From contig JAAOOA010000168.1 in the NCBI GenBank assembly GCA_012861695.1, positions 400,001 to 464,000 of the forward strand: 64,000 bases of DNA, read 5' to 3'. The notes under the pieces are model-generated. The model saw only the letters and a program-made list of their open reading frames with translations, did not search any database and was not told the DNA's origin. The stretch's first letter is position 1. The number at the start of each line of letters is the position of its first letter. The DNA comes from Trematomus loennbergii. Its lineage: Eukaryota; Chordata; Actinopteri; Perciformes; Nototheniidae. Below, piece by piece: positions 11,799 to 23,632 of the stretch. The position numbers and the translations under genes were made by a program.

Positions 11799-12154
11799 GT
11801 GTTCACACTTTAATGTGCTTTAATACTCTGAGAGTGTGTGGTGTTTCCTCCCATTTCTCTGTTTTAACCGGTGCTTCTGCTGCATTTTTAATCTCAAGTT
11901 AGATCAAGTTTATTGTCACAACAGAAGCTTAAAGTACGGTGGCCGACGGGAGCGAACGCGCTACTACGGCCCAAAACATTTCCATCAGGAGGAACGCTCT
12001 GCAGTTTCAGAAACGATGCAAATATCAAAACACAAATGTGCCAAAACATGTGCAAAGAATGAAGAAACATGATCACCAACTTGAGCAGTGTTTACTAAAA
12101 GCTGCATAAAGGAAACGCTGCAAAAAGCTCAAAACACAACGAAACCAGGGACAC

Positions 12155-12325
12155 TAAAGAGTGACGCACACAGCTGGGAGACCTGGGGACACTAAAGAGT
12201 GACGCACACAGCTGGGAGACCAGGGGACACTAAAGAGTGACGCACACAGCTGGGAGACCAGGGGACACTAAAGAGTGACGCACACAGCTGGGAGACCAGG
12301 GGACACTAAAGAGTGACGCACACAG
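12155..12325 (+). repeat. 38-bp minisatellite, forward block (copy 1)
   Basis: Tandem units of gggagaccaggggacact + aaagagtgacgcacacagct, with few mismatches. Further forward units occur at 13130-13217 and 14086-14220, on either side of later insertions. There are no unique spacers, so it is not a CRISPR array. Confidence 0.9.
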
Positions 12326-13125
12326 TGTTGTAGCAAACACCTAGGTGGTGGCTTACAGCCCCACCCTCCGCTACGCGCCGTTCGTTAAATGAGGCTGGTT
12401 CTATTTAATAAAGAAAGGAATTCAAAACACCGGAATTAAAGGTTATAACAATAATCTGATTTTACTGGTAAGAACAAAACACGTATACAAGTTTTACAGA
12501 GTACTCCGGACTTCAGGTTTCTACTGCTGTGCGATACAGGGACCAGCCAGTCAGCGAACAGGAAGCATTTTACATGCATAAACAACAGTATTCATATCCA
12601 TATTTTGGGGCGGAGATGTGTTGACTTCTTCCTTCCCATTTTACTCCGAAGCGAATCAGAGAGTCCGTGGGGAGGAGCTGTGTGAGCTGCTCACTCCCCC
12701 AGGTGTTGTTACTGGTTGGATTCACTTCTGGTCGGGTCCAATACAGCGAATCAGAGTTCTGACCAAAAGTATGTGAGATTCTGAAGTTCACAAGGGCAGA
12801 GTCAATCTTATCTCTGCACCTATATTCACTCCCTTACTTTCCCATGGAATATTTCACATAAACTATTCTTTCTCAGACAATTAAACATTGTGCACAGATA
12901 TAATGATGCCCAGAAGAACCTTGAAAAGAATATGTGTGTGTGTGCTGGTGGAGAAGGTGTATGTGTGGTGTAACAGGATCTCTGGGTCAGTGAGTTGTAG
13001 TGAGAATACAATATCTATATATGTGATTACTTAAAACAGTTCAAAAAATACATGTTCACTAAAATACAATTCAAAATAATACATGTTTACTTCAATACAG
13101 TTTAGAACCATATCTGTTTACTTCA
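12326..13125. mobile_element. Probable solo LTR inserted in the minisatellite
   Basis: An 800-bp non-satellite segment splits the minisatellite. It begins TGTTGTAGC and ends TTTACTTCA, with a 4-bp direct repeat acag at 12322-12325 and 13126-13129. It contains an aataaag signal near 12410 and no ORFs. TG...CA ends with a 4-bp duplication fit a solo LTR. No second LTR or internal region is present. Confidence 0.5.
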
Positions 13126-13217
13126 ACAGCTAGGAGACCAGGGGACACTAAAGAGTGACGCACACAGCTTGGAGACCAGGGGACACTAAAGAGTGACGCA
13201 CACAGCTGGGAGACCAG

Positions 13218-14085
13218 GGTTGCGTTCGAATACTCCAAAAAAAGCTCCTAAGTTCTAACCCTATCGTCTATTCCTTGACCTCGGAGTGAAACGTCATGGG
13301 GTTAAGGGATAGTGGATAGGAGAATTCAAAGGATTTAGGAGAAGAGACTGCGGTACTTTAGAGAATCCGACTGCACTTTCACTATCCGACGTGTTTATGA
13401 TGCGCCAGCAGGGTCATAAATGTGCGCCTGCTGCGGTGGGGAAACTATGGAAACTACAGTTTTCTATCACCCTCTCCCTCCGGTCCACATTAATACAAAT
13501 GATCCCAATACGTATGATTGTATGAACTATGAAAATATCTTAAAAGCAATACAAATGTATTTATTATAAACGTTAGTCCTTAACATCTATCACTGTGTAT
13601 ATCACCATTCAAACATCTTTTTAAAAGTTGAACAAACCCCACACAGCTTAGTAAAGACTGTGAAATGTTGACTTTATTTGATCATTTCAGTAAAAACTAA
13701 CGTTCATATTTCTCCTTTTGATTATAATACTGATGAACGTTCTAAACAAAGCACTTTGGCAACTTACCACATACGTTTTGAACCGTAACTTTCATGATAT
13801 CATTTCTCGTTCATAATCGATTGTTTCCGTGAACGGCCGACTGTTGTGTGACGGCAAATGCCGCGGCCGCAAGGCATTGTGGGGCAGCATTTTCTCCTCT
13901 CCTTTCGGTTAGGGAGGTCCAGTGGTTCCTAAGCTAAAGGAGGTTATAAAGGAAGTTTGAAACCTCCTTTCCTTTTAATTTAGAGAATTCGAACGGCACT
14001 TATCATGGCTGCCACTGAGGGACTTCCGGGTCATTTCACTCCGTTAGGAAGGTTCCTAAGCTAAATGGACTATTCGACCGCAACC
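13218..14085. mobile_element. Non-autonomous DNA transposon with GGTTGCG ends
   Basis: Ends ggttgcgttcgaatact and gactattcgaccgcaacc form imperfect terminal inverted repeats, with 3-bp direct repeats cag at 13215-13217 and 14086-14088. A 3-bp duplication suggests the PIF/Harbinger superfamily. It is 868 bp and encodes no transposase. It sits inside the 38-bp minisatellite. Confidence 0.65.
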
Positions 14086-14220
14086 CAGGGGACACTAAAG
14101 ATGACACACACAGCTGGGAGACCAGGGGACACTAAAGAGTGACGCACACAGCTGGGAGACCAGGGGACACTAAAGAGTGACGCACACAGCTGGGAGACCA
14201 GGGGACACTAAAGAGTGACA

Positions 14221-14450
14221 ACTGTCTCTGTTGTTTGAAACTTACCTAAAATGTTTTATGGTCTTATTTTAACAATGTGATCACATGACTCCTTCTGTTG
14301 TTACTGCAGATCAGCTGTAAGCTAGCTAGCTAACGTAGCTAACCTAGTCATTTCAGATATCCTGACAAACACTTACAGTTATGAGACAGACTCACTCTGA
14401 GACAGAGACAGTTGTTCAGCTTTATAATCCTGAACGTCACCAAGCGCTCC
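14221..14450. other. Spacer between forward and reverse minisatellites
   Basis: Non-repetitive DNA with a few gctagctagctaa-like motifs. No gene is seen. Confidence 0.4.
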
Positions 14451-14451
14451 G

Positions 14452-14866
14452 TCCCAGCTGTGTGCGTCACTCTTTAGTGTCCCCTGGTCTCCCAGCTGCG
14501 TGCGTCACTCTTTAGTGTCCCCTGGTCTCAGAGCTGTGGTAGACTTTTAGTGTCCCCTGGTCTCCCAGCTGTGTGCGTCACCTTTTAGTCTCCCCTGGTC
14601 TCCCAGCTGTGTGCGTCACCTTTTAGTCTCCCCTGGTCTCCCAGCTGTGTGCGTCACCTTTTAGTGTCCCCTGGTCTCCCAGCTGTGTGCGTCACTTTTT
14701 AGTGTCCCCTGGTCTCCCAGCTGTGTGCGTCACTTTTAGTGTCCCCTGGTCTCCCAGCTGTGTGTGTCACTTTTTAGTGTCCCCTGGTCTCCCAGCTGTG
14801 TGCGTCACCTTTTAGTGTCCCCTGGTCTCCCAGCTGTGTGTCACTTTTTAGTGTCCCCTGTGTTTT
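14452..14866 (-). repeat. 38-bp minisatellite, reverse block (copy 1)
   Basis: About eleven units of cccagctgtgtgcgtcac + tctttagtgtcccctggtct, the reverse complement of the block at 12155, with small length differences (tttttag and ttttag variants). Confidence 0.9.
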
Positions 14867-15522
14867 GGAACATTTGTGTTTTTATATTTGCAGCGTTTGC
14901 AAGCTGCAGCGGGTTTCTCCTAATGGAAATGTTTCTGGGCGGTTGTAGCACGTTTGCAACTATCAAACACCGTATTAATTGGCCTAAAATGAATTTAAAA
15001 CGGTCTCATGTTGCCTATAAGCGTTAACAACCATTTATATACATTGAAAGCCTAAAATCAGTCAAATGACTGAATCACACATTGTAAGGACCTGTTCAGC
15101 CAATGAGAGGTGATGTTCTCTAATATGTTTAATCTGAATGAGTGTTTGCATGCGCAGTGTGAAATTATTTTGGTGTTTTTTTATGTATCTTTGCCAATTC
15201 TTCACAAATTCTTTGCACTTTAGTGAAAGCAGGGAAAGCAACAAAGGGAAATGAATGGTTTGAATACAGGTTTCATTTATGTGTGGGAGAATTTGATTTC
15301 TGCATTTTCATGTAGCAGTAATGGTGACAATTGCAATCATCAATTTAACTATCATTAAGATTAATGTCATTTAAAATAATAATATCATTCAGTGAACTAT
15401 AAGGTGCATTTTATGATCTACATCATATTTTCCTTTTGAATCATTTTAAACAAGTCTCTCTATATTACAGTGGACATACAGTGAAATACAAAATAATTGA
15501 TATTGCAAAGATTACGCTTTAA

Positions 15523-15911
15523 AGGTCCCCTATTATGCTCTTTTCAACAATATATTACAGGTCTCAGATATATACAGAACCTGTCTCTGATTGGCTGAAA
15601 CACCAAACAGATCATTGCAGCATTACCCATAATCCCCTCTGTTTCAGCCCTGTTTCCAAAGTGCTGATTCTCTGTCTGTTACTTTAGATGAAAATAAGGA
15701 GCCCCTCCCCAAGATTTGGTTACAAAGAACTCAATGGTGCTCTAGGAGGAGATTCAGGTGATAAGGGGGGGGGGGGGGGGGGGTTACCTTGGTTGGTGAT
15801 TGGTTAATGGTTACACAAGACAAAACATTGTTAGAATCTCTTTACACAGAGGGGACACATGTTGATGTAGAAGAGACATGAAGAAGTGGATTTTGCATAA
15901 TAGGGGACCTT
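15523..15911. mobile_element. MITE with AGGTCCCCTATTATGC ends, copy 1
   Basis: Terminal inverted repeats aggtcccctattatgc and gcataataggggacct, flanked by TTAA on both sides (15519-15522 and 15912-15915). It contains a poly-G run (15766-15783) and the sequence gaggggacacatgttgatg. Positions 15858-15863 (catgtt) are the empty site of the Maverick insertion seen in copy 2. TTAA flanks suggest piggyBac-type mobilisation. Confidence 0.65.
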
Positions 15912-16159
15912 TTAAAATGTGTGTTTCTGTTTTGTCCAATAAGAAAGAACAACATGTTATATTGTAAGCTAAGAGAAAATAAGTTATAATAATAAGATAT
16001 CTGTTAGCAGTCATTTCATTCTGCAAAGCACATTTAAAGTTCAGACAGAAGGGAAAACAGAACAGTTTGGCCATAATAATGCTTTATGATTACATTTCTA
16101 GTGAGAAGTGTATATTTTTACTTTCAGAATCTACCTCCAGTGGATGTGTAGGATCTACA

Positions 16160-16687
16160 CAGGGTATATGCAGGAATCCTGAAGTCAGATGTAAAACCTT
16201 TTAAGACCTTTTTTAAGACCCTTTCCATACATTTTAAGACCTCATCGCCACTTGAGTTCTAACCGGTTACCTTGGCGACACACTTTACCTCACATTGACT
16301 ATATACAGTATTGATCGTCCTTCCTCCTTATCTTCCAACCATTTGGACGCAGACTTGCATTTCCCCATAACGATGTTGTTTAACAACCGGCGTAAACGGA
16401 CCTTCGCGCGCTATCAAGCAGTGAGCGTGCGATGTCCTGTTCAGATGACGTCCAATCCAACGGGATGCCATAAATAAACTACACAGAATCACACTACACA
16501 CCTACGCAATGATTACATTCAGGCAGACTGTAGAATACAACCTCTTTGGACAATTCATATACTTATTGGAAACAAGCTACAAAATGTAACACCTTGGAAA
16601 ATGCCGTTTAATACTTTTTAATAGCCTTAATTTTCGCTAAATTGATTTATCAACTTTTAATACTTTTGAGACCCCGCGGACACCCTG
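16160..16687. mobile_element. Non-autonomous DNA transposon with CAGGGT...ACCCTG ends
   Basis: Begins cagggtatatgcaggaatcc and ends gcggacaccctg, with a direct repeat ctaca at 16155-16159 and 16688-16692. Internal ttttaagacc repeats and the ttttaatactttt motif are typical of a fish hAT-like repeat. No transposase. Confidence 0.45.
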
Positions 16688-17000
16688 CTACAGTATGATA
16701 GATATATTACTTTACACCCGGAAGTATGTATTGTCAATCTTATTGTCGATAAATTGAGGGATATACGCTATATTTTATTAAACCAGTATGTACTTTATAC
16801 ATCCACCTCGAGTGTTTGTCTCTGCACGGAAATAATTTAATTTGAAAGTTCAACCGCATATTATATAAACTATATCAGCGCCACACCTGCGTAACACATG
16901 GTGCCTCTTGTCTGAACAATTCTTTAAGCGATTTGTAATCTATTCTTGTGGACTTGCAGCCTAAATACAAAGATAACTCCACTCTCCTACCACTGCTTAC
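16688..17000. other. Unassigned stretch with an ETS-like motif
   Basis: It contains acccggaagta at about 16718, which matches an ETS-site core, but there is no supporting promoter context. No gene is recognised. Confidence 0.3.
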
Positions 17001-17629
17001 CTCTAATGAGCCTTGGTAGAGCCTTGATCAGGTGTTGATGTGGGCTGGCATGATCCTTTCTGCAGCGATGAAGAAAGAAAACAAAGAAAACATTTTTAAT
17101 AATAGTAATGATGGTAACAACAATAATATTAGTATAACTATTTATATAGCACTTACACAATTGCAAAGTGATTCTCCCAACAAAAATAAAGAACAAAACA
17201 ATACCACCAATAAAAAAACAAATGATTATAGGAATGTTAAGAGACAAAGAAATGATAAACATTCTGAGAGGCCGACTACAAAGGTAGACTCAATGGCTCT
17301 TGATGACATCAATGCGCAGTCCCAATAGATGCTGCTGTATAAAAAGAAATAGAATAGGTCCAGATTTATTTTGTGTTGGATGATTTGATTTATTGATTGC
17401 TGATGGATGTATATATATAGGGTTTATTGAACAGCAGTAAAGCATTAAGTTGCTAAATTAACGTACACTGACTGTAAAACAACTTACCACTATTTAGGAA
17501 AGGCTCAGGAGGGTTGACTAGTAGGACAGCAAAGAGGTGGAGGAGGTCTATGTACAACCATTGGTAGATGTTACACCTGAAAGAAAGATAATGAAATAAA
17601 AGAAGACAGGAGTACAAACATCCTCTTAA

Positions 17630-18009
17630 AGGTGGGGTAGGTAAGTTTGAGAAACCGGCTCGAGATACACTTTTGTTATATTCCATGGAATGCTCTTAAC
17701 ATCCCGATAGCAATGAATATCTGAAGTGCTTTGACAAAAAATCCATAAAAAATGTAATCTGTGGAAGCCGTAGTACTGTAAAAAGCACGACCAATCATCT
17801 GAGCCGGCCCGGCTAAAATAACTGGATGGCCTACCTGCCTGTCAGCCTTCCATCTGTGCACAAACTTATCTCGTGCCCTCATTGGTCATGTGCGCGCTCG
17901 TGTGTGTTGGAGGAGGGGCTCTGTAAGGAAGTGGCAGATTTTTTCCGGTTGTGTATTTTCAAATTCTAGCGCACTCGAGCTGGTTTCTCCAAAATGACCT
18001 ACCCCACCT
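17630..18009. mobile_element. MITE with AGGTGGGGTAGGTAAGTT ends, copy 1
   Basis: Imperfect terminal inverted repeats (aggtggggtaggtaagtttgag against ccaaaatgacctaccccacct) flanked by TTAA at 17626-17629 and 18010-18013. Related copies lie at 20766-21146 and 47699-47961. It sits inside an intron of the candidate minus-strand transcript. Confidence 0.75.
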
Positions 18010-18429
18010 TTAAGTAAAAGACCAAATCATGTCAAGCTTTAACTTGAGCCTGTTTTTTCAGTCTTTACAATGCACTGTTGGAAAATACCTTCCAAAGGCT
18101 AAATTGAAACTCAATACCATAAATAACTGGGTACCAAAGTGCTTTACCTGATAGAACACGTTCCACATGGAGCAGCAACCATCTGGCTCGGCCTTTTGCT
18201 GCATATCATCTCCTCCCTCTCCACTGTTTCCATTAGATCTCTACTGTCCAATAAAACTGAAATTCCCCAAAAAATCATATTAAAAAAGTTTAAAACAATA
18301 ACTTGCTTTTGGCATTGAAATGGATTAGAATCTCACCATTTTCCTGGATGTCAGGAAGGCCAGGAAGTCATTCCCTTCAAGACCGCAACCAGTCACAGGA
18401 GTTCAAATGCAAAGCCTGAACGATGACAA

Positions 18430-19110
18430 GAGCGGGAGACTTACATTTTACAATTATATTTTTAATTAATACCAGAGCAGTGTGTACATAGGCCCTGTAC
18501 GACATGCAGAGAACAGATCAAATCCCCTGACAGAATCACACACTTTGGTGATATCCTCTTCTGATAATGTTTCATTTTTTAGCAGCAAAGTAACATTACT
18601 CAAAGTATGTCAGACCCAACTCATTTACAGTATGTTTTGCATCTCCTCAACAATGGTCTGTATCATTGAGTAGAAAAAAACTGTCCCTACAATTTCAGGT
18701 AGATTAACACACATTTGTAAGACAAGTTTACAATGAAGCACAAAAACCCTCTTTGTATTAAGCGAGCTGCCACACAAAGTACAGCTTAACATGCTAACCT
18801 TTGGTAGAGAGCTACAGTTTGCTAACTTCATGTTCAACACAAAACCTCTAATGGCATTACATTGACAATTTTAAACAAAACGTAACGCTCTCAACTTGTA
18901 AGATAACGTTAAGTTAACTTACCCTTAAATAACTACATCACCTTTTTCAGGGGAAACACAAACTGCAGAAAACGTTAGCTGCTAACTGTTGATAGCTAAG
19001 ACAGCTAGCCTCCTAGCAAACGTAATATTAAGTTAACATTAACGTAACGTTGTAAGAAAGCAAAACGAACCTTCGAGAAAGCTTTTACTCTCAGACTTGG
19101 TGAAATTGTG
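18430..19110. other. Non-coding stretch (putative first intron)
   Basis: No recognisable gene or repeat. It holds several aacgtta and gctagc motifs and no ORF of note. Confidence 0.35.
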
Positions 19111-19344
19111 TAGTGTTGCTTACCTCCAGAAGGACTTTTAGCGCGTTTCCCAGTAGACAGAGCTGTCAGAGCGGTGCCTCTCAGAAGAGCAGCCGCTGGG
19201 CGGAGTCACAGAAACGCTCAACTGATCTTCTTCACTCCTTGACCGTTGTGCCGTTAGTGCCAGTCAAAACATACCGCTTTGTTTCAACCACTGCCGTCTC
19301 GCCGTCCCCCGCCCTCTCTGTCTGTCTGTGTCTGTTTCAGTTTA

Positions 19345-19635
19345 GCCAGCAAGACTGCTGGTAGACCAGCATAAATACCAGCTTCACCAGCATCCAGCTT
19401 AACTACCAGCTAAAACCAGACCAGCATGACATCCATGCTGGTCTATGCTGGTTTAGCTGACCAGGCTGGTCTTGAACCAGCCAGAACAGCTTGTCCAGCC
19501 TGGTAAACCAACTAAACCAGCCTAACACCAGCTAAAACCAGCAAAAACCAGCTAAAACCAGCTAAAACCAGCTAAAACCAGCTAAAACCAGCAACCATCT
19601 TAAGCTGGTCTATAGCTGGTTTTTTCAGCAGGGTA
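19345..19635. mobile_element. Palindromic MITE rich in ccagc/gctgg
   Basis: A nearly self-complementary sequence made of accagc and gctggt motifs, with five tandem agctaaaacc units at about 19555-19590. Similar palindromic repeats are widespread in teleosts. It has no coding capacity. Confidence 0.65.
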
Positions 19636-19637
19636 TT

Positions 19638-19832
19638 TAGACAAGTTTACGTAAATATTGTAAATTATGATATATTGTGGGATATAAGACAGATGAGACT
19701 TGGTTGTGTTATCATATAGTAGTATATGTATTATAGCAGAGGTGGGAAGTAAAGTACATTTACTCAATACTGTTCCATCATTATCATTACAGATCGTCTA
19801 CCAGCAGGGTAAGGCTACATAAAGAGTTACAC
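19638..19832. repeat. Repeat shared with 46495-46700
   Basis: The sequence aagtttacgtaaatattgta through taccagcagggtaaggctac occurs again, in the same orientation, at 46500-46690 with scattered differences. It contains the phrase agaggtgggaagtaaagtac, a typical hAT end in fish. Confidence 0.6.
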
Positions 19833-19835
19833 TCA

Positions 19836-20535
19836 AGGGCGCCGGAAGCGGGGGGCCAGGGGGCCATTGGCCCCCCCACTTTTCAGCCCTGCCCCACATT
19901 TTCGCAGCGGCGGATGCCGTGGAACACTGTACAAATCCCGTTTCAATAATTCCCCTCTACTCTAAAGTCGCATCTAAAACGCGATCTGATATAGCTGTGT
20001 ATATTTTGTTATGTTTGATTGTTATATTCAATCTCATTAGCTACAGGCATTTTTTAAGCTTGTAAAGGGAAGATGACAGCTCGCCTCTCACTCGCCACTC
20101 TGCTGTTCCACAGCGCCGCTTCCCCTCCCTCTGCTGAAATTATTAATGTAAGGCGTATAGTAATCATAGATAACACGGCAGGGTCCGTTACAGTTTGTTT
20201 TTATCTGATTTCAAATAAACAAAGTCTTGGCTTTCAGAATATTAAAATTGTTTCGGCAAATTCAGATGATAAATACAACTTTGAAGCTTGTAACGGCATA
20301 ATTACAAGCAACGGAGTAACTTGACGTCACAGCAGGCATAACAGCCGGTGTTTCTCGTGAGTGTTTTCCCCGGGAAACAAACACAATACACACAAACGCA
20401 AAAACACAAACACACACACGTATACACACACACTCGCTGGCTTCCCCCAGACCAGTAATCCAAACGAAAATATCTTCCCTCCGTACTATTTTGATCATTT
20501 GCTCCGCTAATAATCAATCAGATCGATCCAGAGAA
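19836..20535. other. Probable old transposon sequence
   Basis: Begins ggcgccggaagcggggggcc, a start I associate with hAT-type repeats, but I cannot place the other end. A (CA)-rich stretch lies at 20385-20430. No gene. Confidence 0.3.
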
Positions 20536-20765
20536 GAGGAAACTTTAAAGGCCTTTTTCTCAAAATGATGACTCTGTAACAGTCATTATATAATGTGACA
20601 TATTTTGCTTAATATTTGGAGTAGCCTACAACAATCCTGATATCCTCTTCAAGACAGAAAAGGCACATATGCCTTTAAATGCAGAAACTGATGTAACACC
20701 GACCTCTAGTGGTCAAGGTGATTACAAGTACATTTACTCAAGTACTGCACATCAAAAACATTTAA

Positions 20766-21146
20766 AGGTAGGGTAGGTAAGTTTGAGAAACCGGCTCGAG
20801 ATACACTTTTTGTTATATTCCATGGAATGCTCTTAACATCCCGATAGCAATGAATATCTGAAGTGCTTTGACAAAAAATCCATTAAAAAATATCATCTGT
20901 GGAAGCCGTAATACTGTAAAAAGCACGAACAATCATCTGAGCCGGCCCGGCTAAAATAACTGGATGGCCTACCTGCCTGTCAGCCTTCCATCTGTGCACA
21001 AACTTATCTCGTGCCCTCATTGGTCATGTGCGCGTTCGTGTGTGTTGGAGGAGGGGCTCTGTAAGGAAGTGGCAGATTTTCTCCGGTTGTGTATTTTCAA
21101 ATTCTAGCGATCTCGAGCCGGTTTCTCAAACTTACCTACCCTACCT
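20766..21146. mobile_element. MITE with AGGTAGGGTAGGTAAGTT ends, copy 2
   Basis: The best-preserved copy: inverted termini aggtagggtaggtaagtttg and caaacttacctaccctacct, flanked by TTAA at 20762-20765 and 21147-21150. Its interior matches the other two copies over most of its length. Confidence 0.85.
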
Positions 21147-21231
21147 TTAAACATAATATACTTTTTATCAATACGTTAATCTGTCTAGATCGGACAAGGT
21201 TTCTATACTGACTGCAAACAGTCTGAATTTG

Positions 21232-21465
21232 AACATGCAAAAGCTCTTGGGAAATCTGTTGAGCGAGCTAAAAAACAGTACGACAAAAACATTTGTCAAA
21301 CCCAACACAAAGTGAGAGATGCAGTCTGGCACCTGATTAAAGGCACCACAAGGGTTAAAAACAAGGTACGAAAGTTTCTGCCATCCTGCGAGGGTCCTTA
21401 CTTCATTGTAGGCATGTTGGATGACCTGATCTATAGACTCAAAAAGAGCCTGTTGAGATCTTCAT
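21232..21465 (+). pseudogene. LTR-retrotransposon integrase C-terminal fragment, part 1
   Basis: The reading EHAKALGKSVERAKKQYDK followed by RDAVWHLIKGTT and PSCEGPYFIVGMLDDLIYRL matches the region after the integrase core in Ty3/Gypsy-type elements (tether and GPY/F module: GPYFI). It is interrupted before its end by LTR-like sequence and continues at 22690. The first 60 or so bp upstream are repeated at 23560-23632. Confidence 0.65.
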
Positions 21466-21549
21466 ATTAGGTTGAATACTTAAAACGAAAGTTAATTATA
21501 ATCAAGTATAATCAATTATATTCTTGTATAACCCACAATGAAAATGCAT

Positions 21550-22440
21550 CATATGTTATGATTTTCTACATTTACAGTATAAACAACATGGTTTGTTAAG
21601 TTGAGTGTGAGGCCTATGATGGTTCATGGGTGTCACTGATAAGAGAAGAGGCAGTTTCTTCCCTCTTCCTACAGCGGTGCACAAGGAGGGGGGCTCCTGA
21701 CTTAGTGATAAAGAACTAAGAGGCCCCAAAAAGGTGTTTTTGCCATAGCCGAGAATAATGTTTTAGTTCTGTTAGAGGTCATGAACTTTTGTTACATAAG
21801 CCTGAGAGGGTGTGTCTTGGGTTTTCTGCCCTGTTTTGAGCTTTAAAACACTGGGCGAGAGAGGAACAGCTTGAGAGCTGGGTTTTTGCTCTCGGTAAGG
21901 TACTCTCAAACTTGGTAAATATCTCTCGAATTTCTTTGTTGAATGCTGAGTGAATTTCTTTGTGAAATGAGTGGAATGAATTGATGTTTGTTGAAAGTTA
22001 GTACCCTGCCACCTATGAGGAAGGTCCTCTGAATTCATGCGGGACTAGTTGAAGTATACGAATGTGGAAATGAGAAAATGAACTATTTGTTGAATGAAAG
22101 TTTGAATGTGCTTTTTATTATCACCGGTCTTTTATGAGGAAATGCCTCTAAATTCTATCGGGAGATTTTAAATGTCACAACTGAATTGGGCAGTTGAAGT
22201 TACAAATTATGGTAATAAATGTAAAACTGTGAATTAAAGTTTCATATTAGAACATGATCACAGCATGATAGGTTTAGTATGATTATAATGTTGTAACAAG
22301 AGAAGGTAAAAACCCTGTATAAGTTTGGACCTATTTTTCTTCAAATAAACTGATCCCACCTTTTGGATTGGGACAACTTAAAAGACATCTGCGCTCTCCT
22401 CTCCTGCTTCAAAGGTTGCACACTGCCACACTCACACTTA
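21550..22440 (+). mobile_element. LTR-like insertion inside the integrase fragment
   Basis: About 0.9 kb without ORFs, beginning near tgttatgattttctac and ending near cacactgccaca. It carries a retroviral-LTR-like arrangement: a ctttaaaacactgggcg region and then aaataaactgatcccacc as a polyadenylation signal. The exact ends are uncertain and no target duplication was found. Confidence 0.4.
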
Positions 22441-22689
22441 GGTAGGGCCACACCTCATGTACTGATATCAAAATCCTTCGGGATCGCTTAAACAGATTTA
22501 GGGGTCGTCTGAATTGAAACAGCAGTTCATTTAACCTGGTTCTTCAGGGAGTTAATAGAGGTGAGATCTTGCTGACGTTGGTGGATCTGAGCCAAGCAGC
22601 AAACTTACATAGACTCAATAACTTCGGTTAGGTCAATTAGGAGGTCTGAGTAATTTGCCGGAATAAATGATCAGTCCTCCCGACTCTTA

Positions 22690-22834
22690 CAAGCCCCAGA
22701 GCCAAATAGTTGTCCACCATGACAAGCTCAAGCCTTACTATTCCAGGACCCCATTAGACAACAGCTGGGTGTTCAAAGACACAGACGCCTGGGAACCTGT
22801 CGAGGTGCCGCCCCCTCAGCCAGACCTCAACTGA
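22690..22834 (+). pseudogene. LTR-retrotransposon integrase C-terminal fragment, part 2
   Basis: Reads VVHHDKLKPYYSRTPLDNSW and ends PPPQPDLN followed by TGA (22832-22834). The VVHxDxLKPY motif closes the integrase C-terminal domain of Gypsy-type Pol proteins. It continues the frame of the fragment at 21232 across the LTR-like insertion. Confidence 0.65.
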
Positions 22835-22839
22835 CGCAG

Positions 22840-23555
22840 TCATCGGGCCTCTCCACCTGTGGGACCCCCCATCAGACGCAGAGGATCCAGCTGTAGAGGC
22901 CCTCGAGGACCCAGGTTCTTCACCGCCAGTTACGTTGTTGTTGTTTGATAATTGTAATGCCTAAGAGCCACATCACATAGAGTGAAGTCACACAGTGTTT
23001 AATTTAACTGGGTTGATTAACTACATCACAGTATGTTATGTACATGTCAGTAAGTGTGTTTATACACCTTTGAAACATTTAAAAAAAAAAAAAAAAAAAG
23101 GATCTATGCAGTATGCTTCGTGGACATTTTTATGGACATTGCCTCATGATTCAAGCTGTTTCCACAGCAAGGAAGACGCCTTCAAGGACTGTGGGAAATG
23201 GGGATTATTGTGGGGAATGTGTTGCCATTAATGTTTCATGCTTTCCTTTTATAACAGAGTATTCCTACACTCTGGTACTTCTACTTTTACTCAAGTACAA
23301 GATCTGAGTCTTCTACTTTTACTCAATCTGTACTTCTCGCTCCTGTGTATTCCTCTTCAGGACAGAAAAGGCACATATGGATGTTTGTGATTAAATGCAG
23401 AAACTGATGTAACACCGACCTCTAGTGGTCAAGGTGATTACAAGTACATTTACTCAAGTAGCCTACTGCAACTCAAAAACATTTAAATATAATGTATTGT
23501 AGTTCCATGCGTGAATTATGTACCCTAGTTAAATAGTGGTCACTACAGTATCTTT
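22840..23555. other. Retroelement flank and repeat debris
   Basis: Contains a poly-A run (about 23078-23099), Tol2-like motifs (23265-23320) and a segment (23335-23485) that duplicates 20640-20765 (ctgatgtaacaccgacctct). No gene. Confidence 0.45.
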
Positions 23556-23559
23556 TTAT

Positions 23560-23632
23560 CTATACGTTAATCTGTCTAGATCGGACAAGGTTTCTACACT
23601 GACTGCAAACAGTCTGAATTTGAACATGCAAT
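23560..23632 (+). repeat. Copy of the 21170-21240 retroelement sequence
   Basis: ctgtctagatcggacaaggt through ctgaatttgaacatgcaa is repeated almost exactly from 21180-21240, indicating a duplicated retroelement fragment. Confidence 0.7.

Larger units (their letters stand above)
11935..14974. mobile_element. Inverted-repeat element with TACGGTG termini and minisatellite core, copy 1
   Basis: The left end tacggtggccgacggg... and the right end ...caaacaccgta are inverted and remain similar for over 150 bp inward (aaaacatttccat, atgcaaatatcaaaacacaa and their complements). The 38-bp minisatellite follows each arm in opposite orientation. The same arrangement occurs at 25338-29392. There is no transposase, so it is a MITE-like element that gathered satellite repeats. 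Confidence 0.65.
17001..19124 (-). other. Candidate minus-strand multi-exon transcript
   Basis: On the minus strand there are five segments with consensus splice sites: a first exon ending at 19124 (donor gtaagc), then 18415-18337, 18256-18148, 17576-17488 and 17059-17001. The introns end in pyrimidine-rich acceptors (for example cattatctttctttcag and ttttctttcttcatcgctgcag). Joining the last three exons gives an open frame from an ATG at 18233-18231 to a TGA at 17030-17028, about 68 codons, with a hydrophobic stretch QWLYIDLLHLFAVLLV. The 18415-18337 exon is closed in all frames, so it would be 5' UTR. The stop lies before another donor. This may be a long noncoding RNA or a decayed gene. 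I do not recognise the peptide. Confidence 0.35.
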
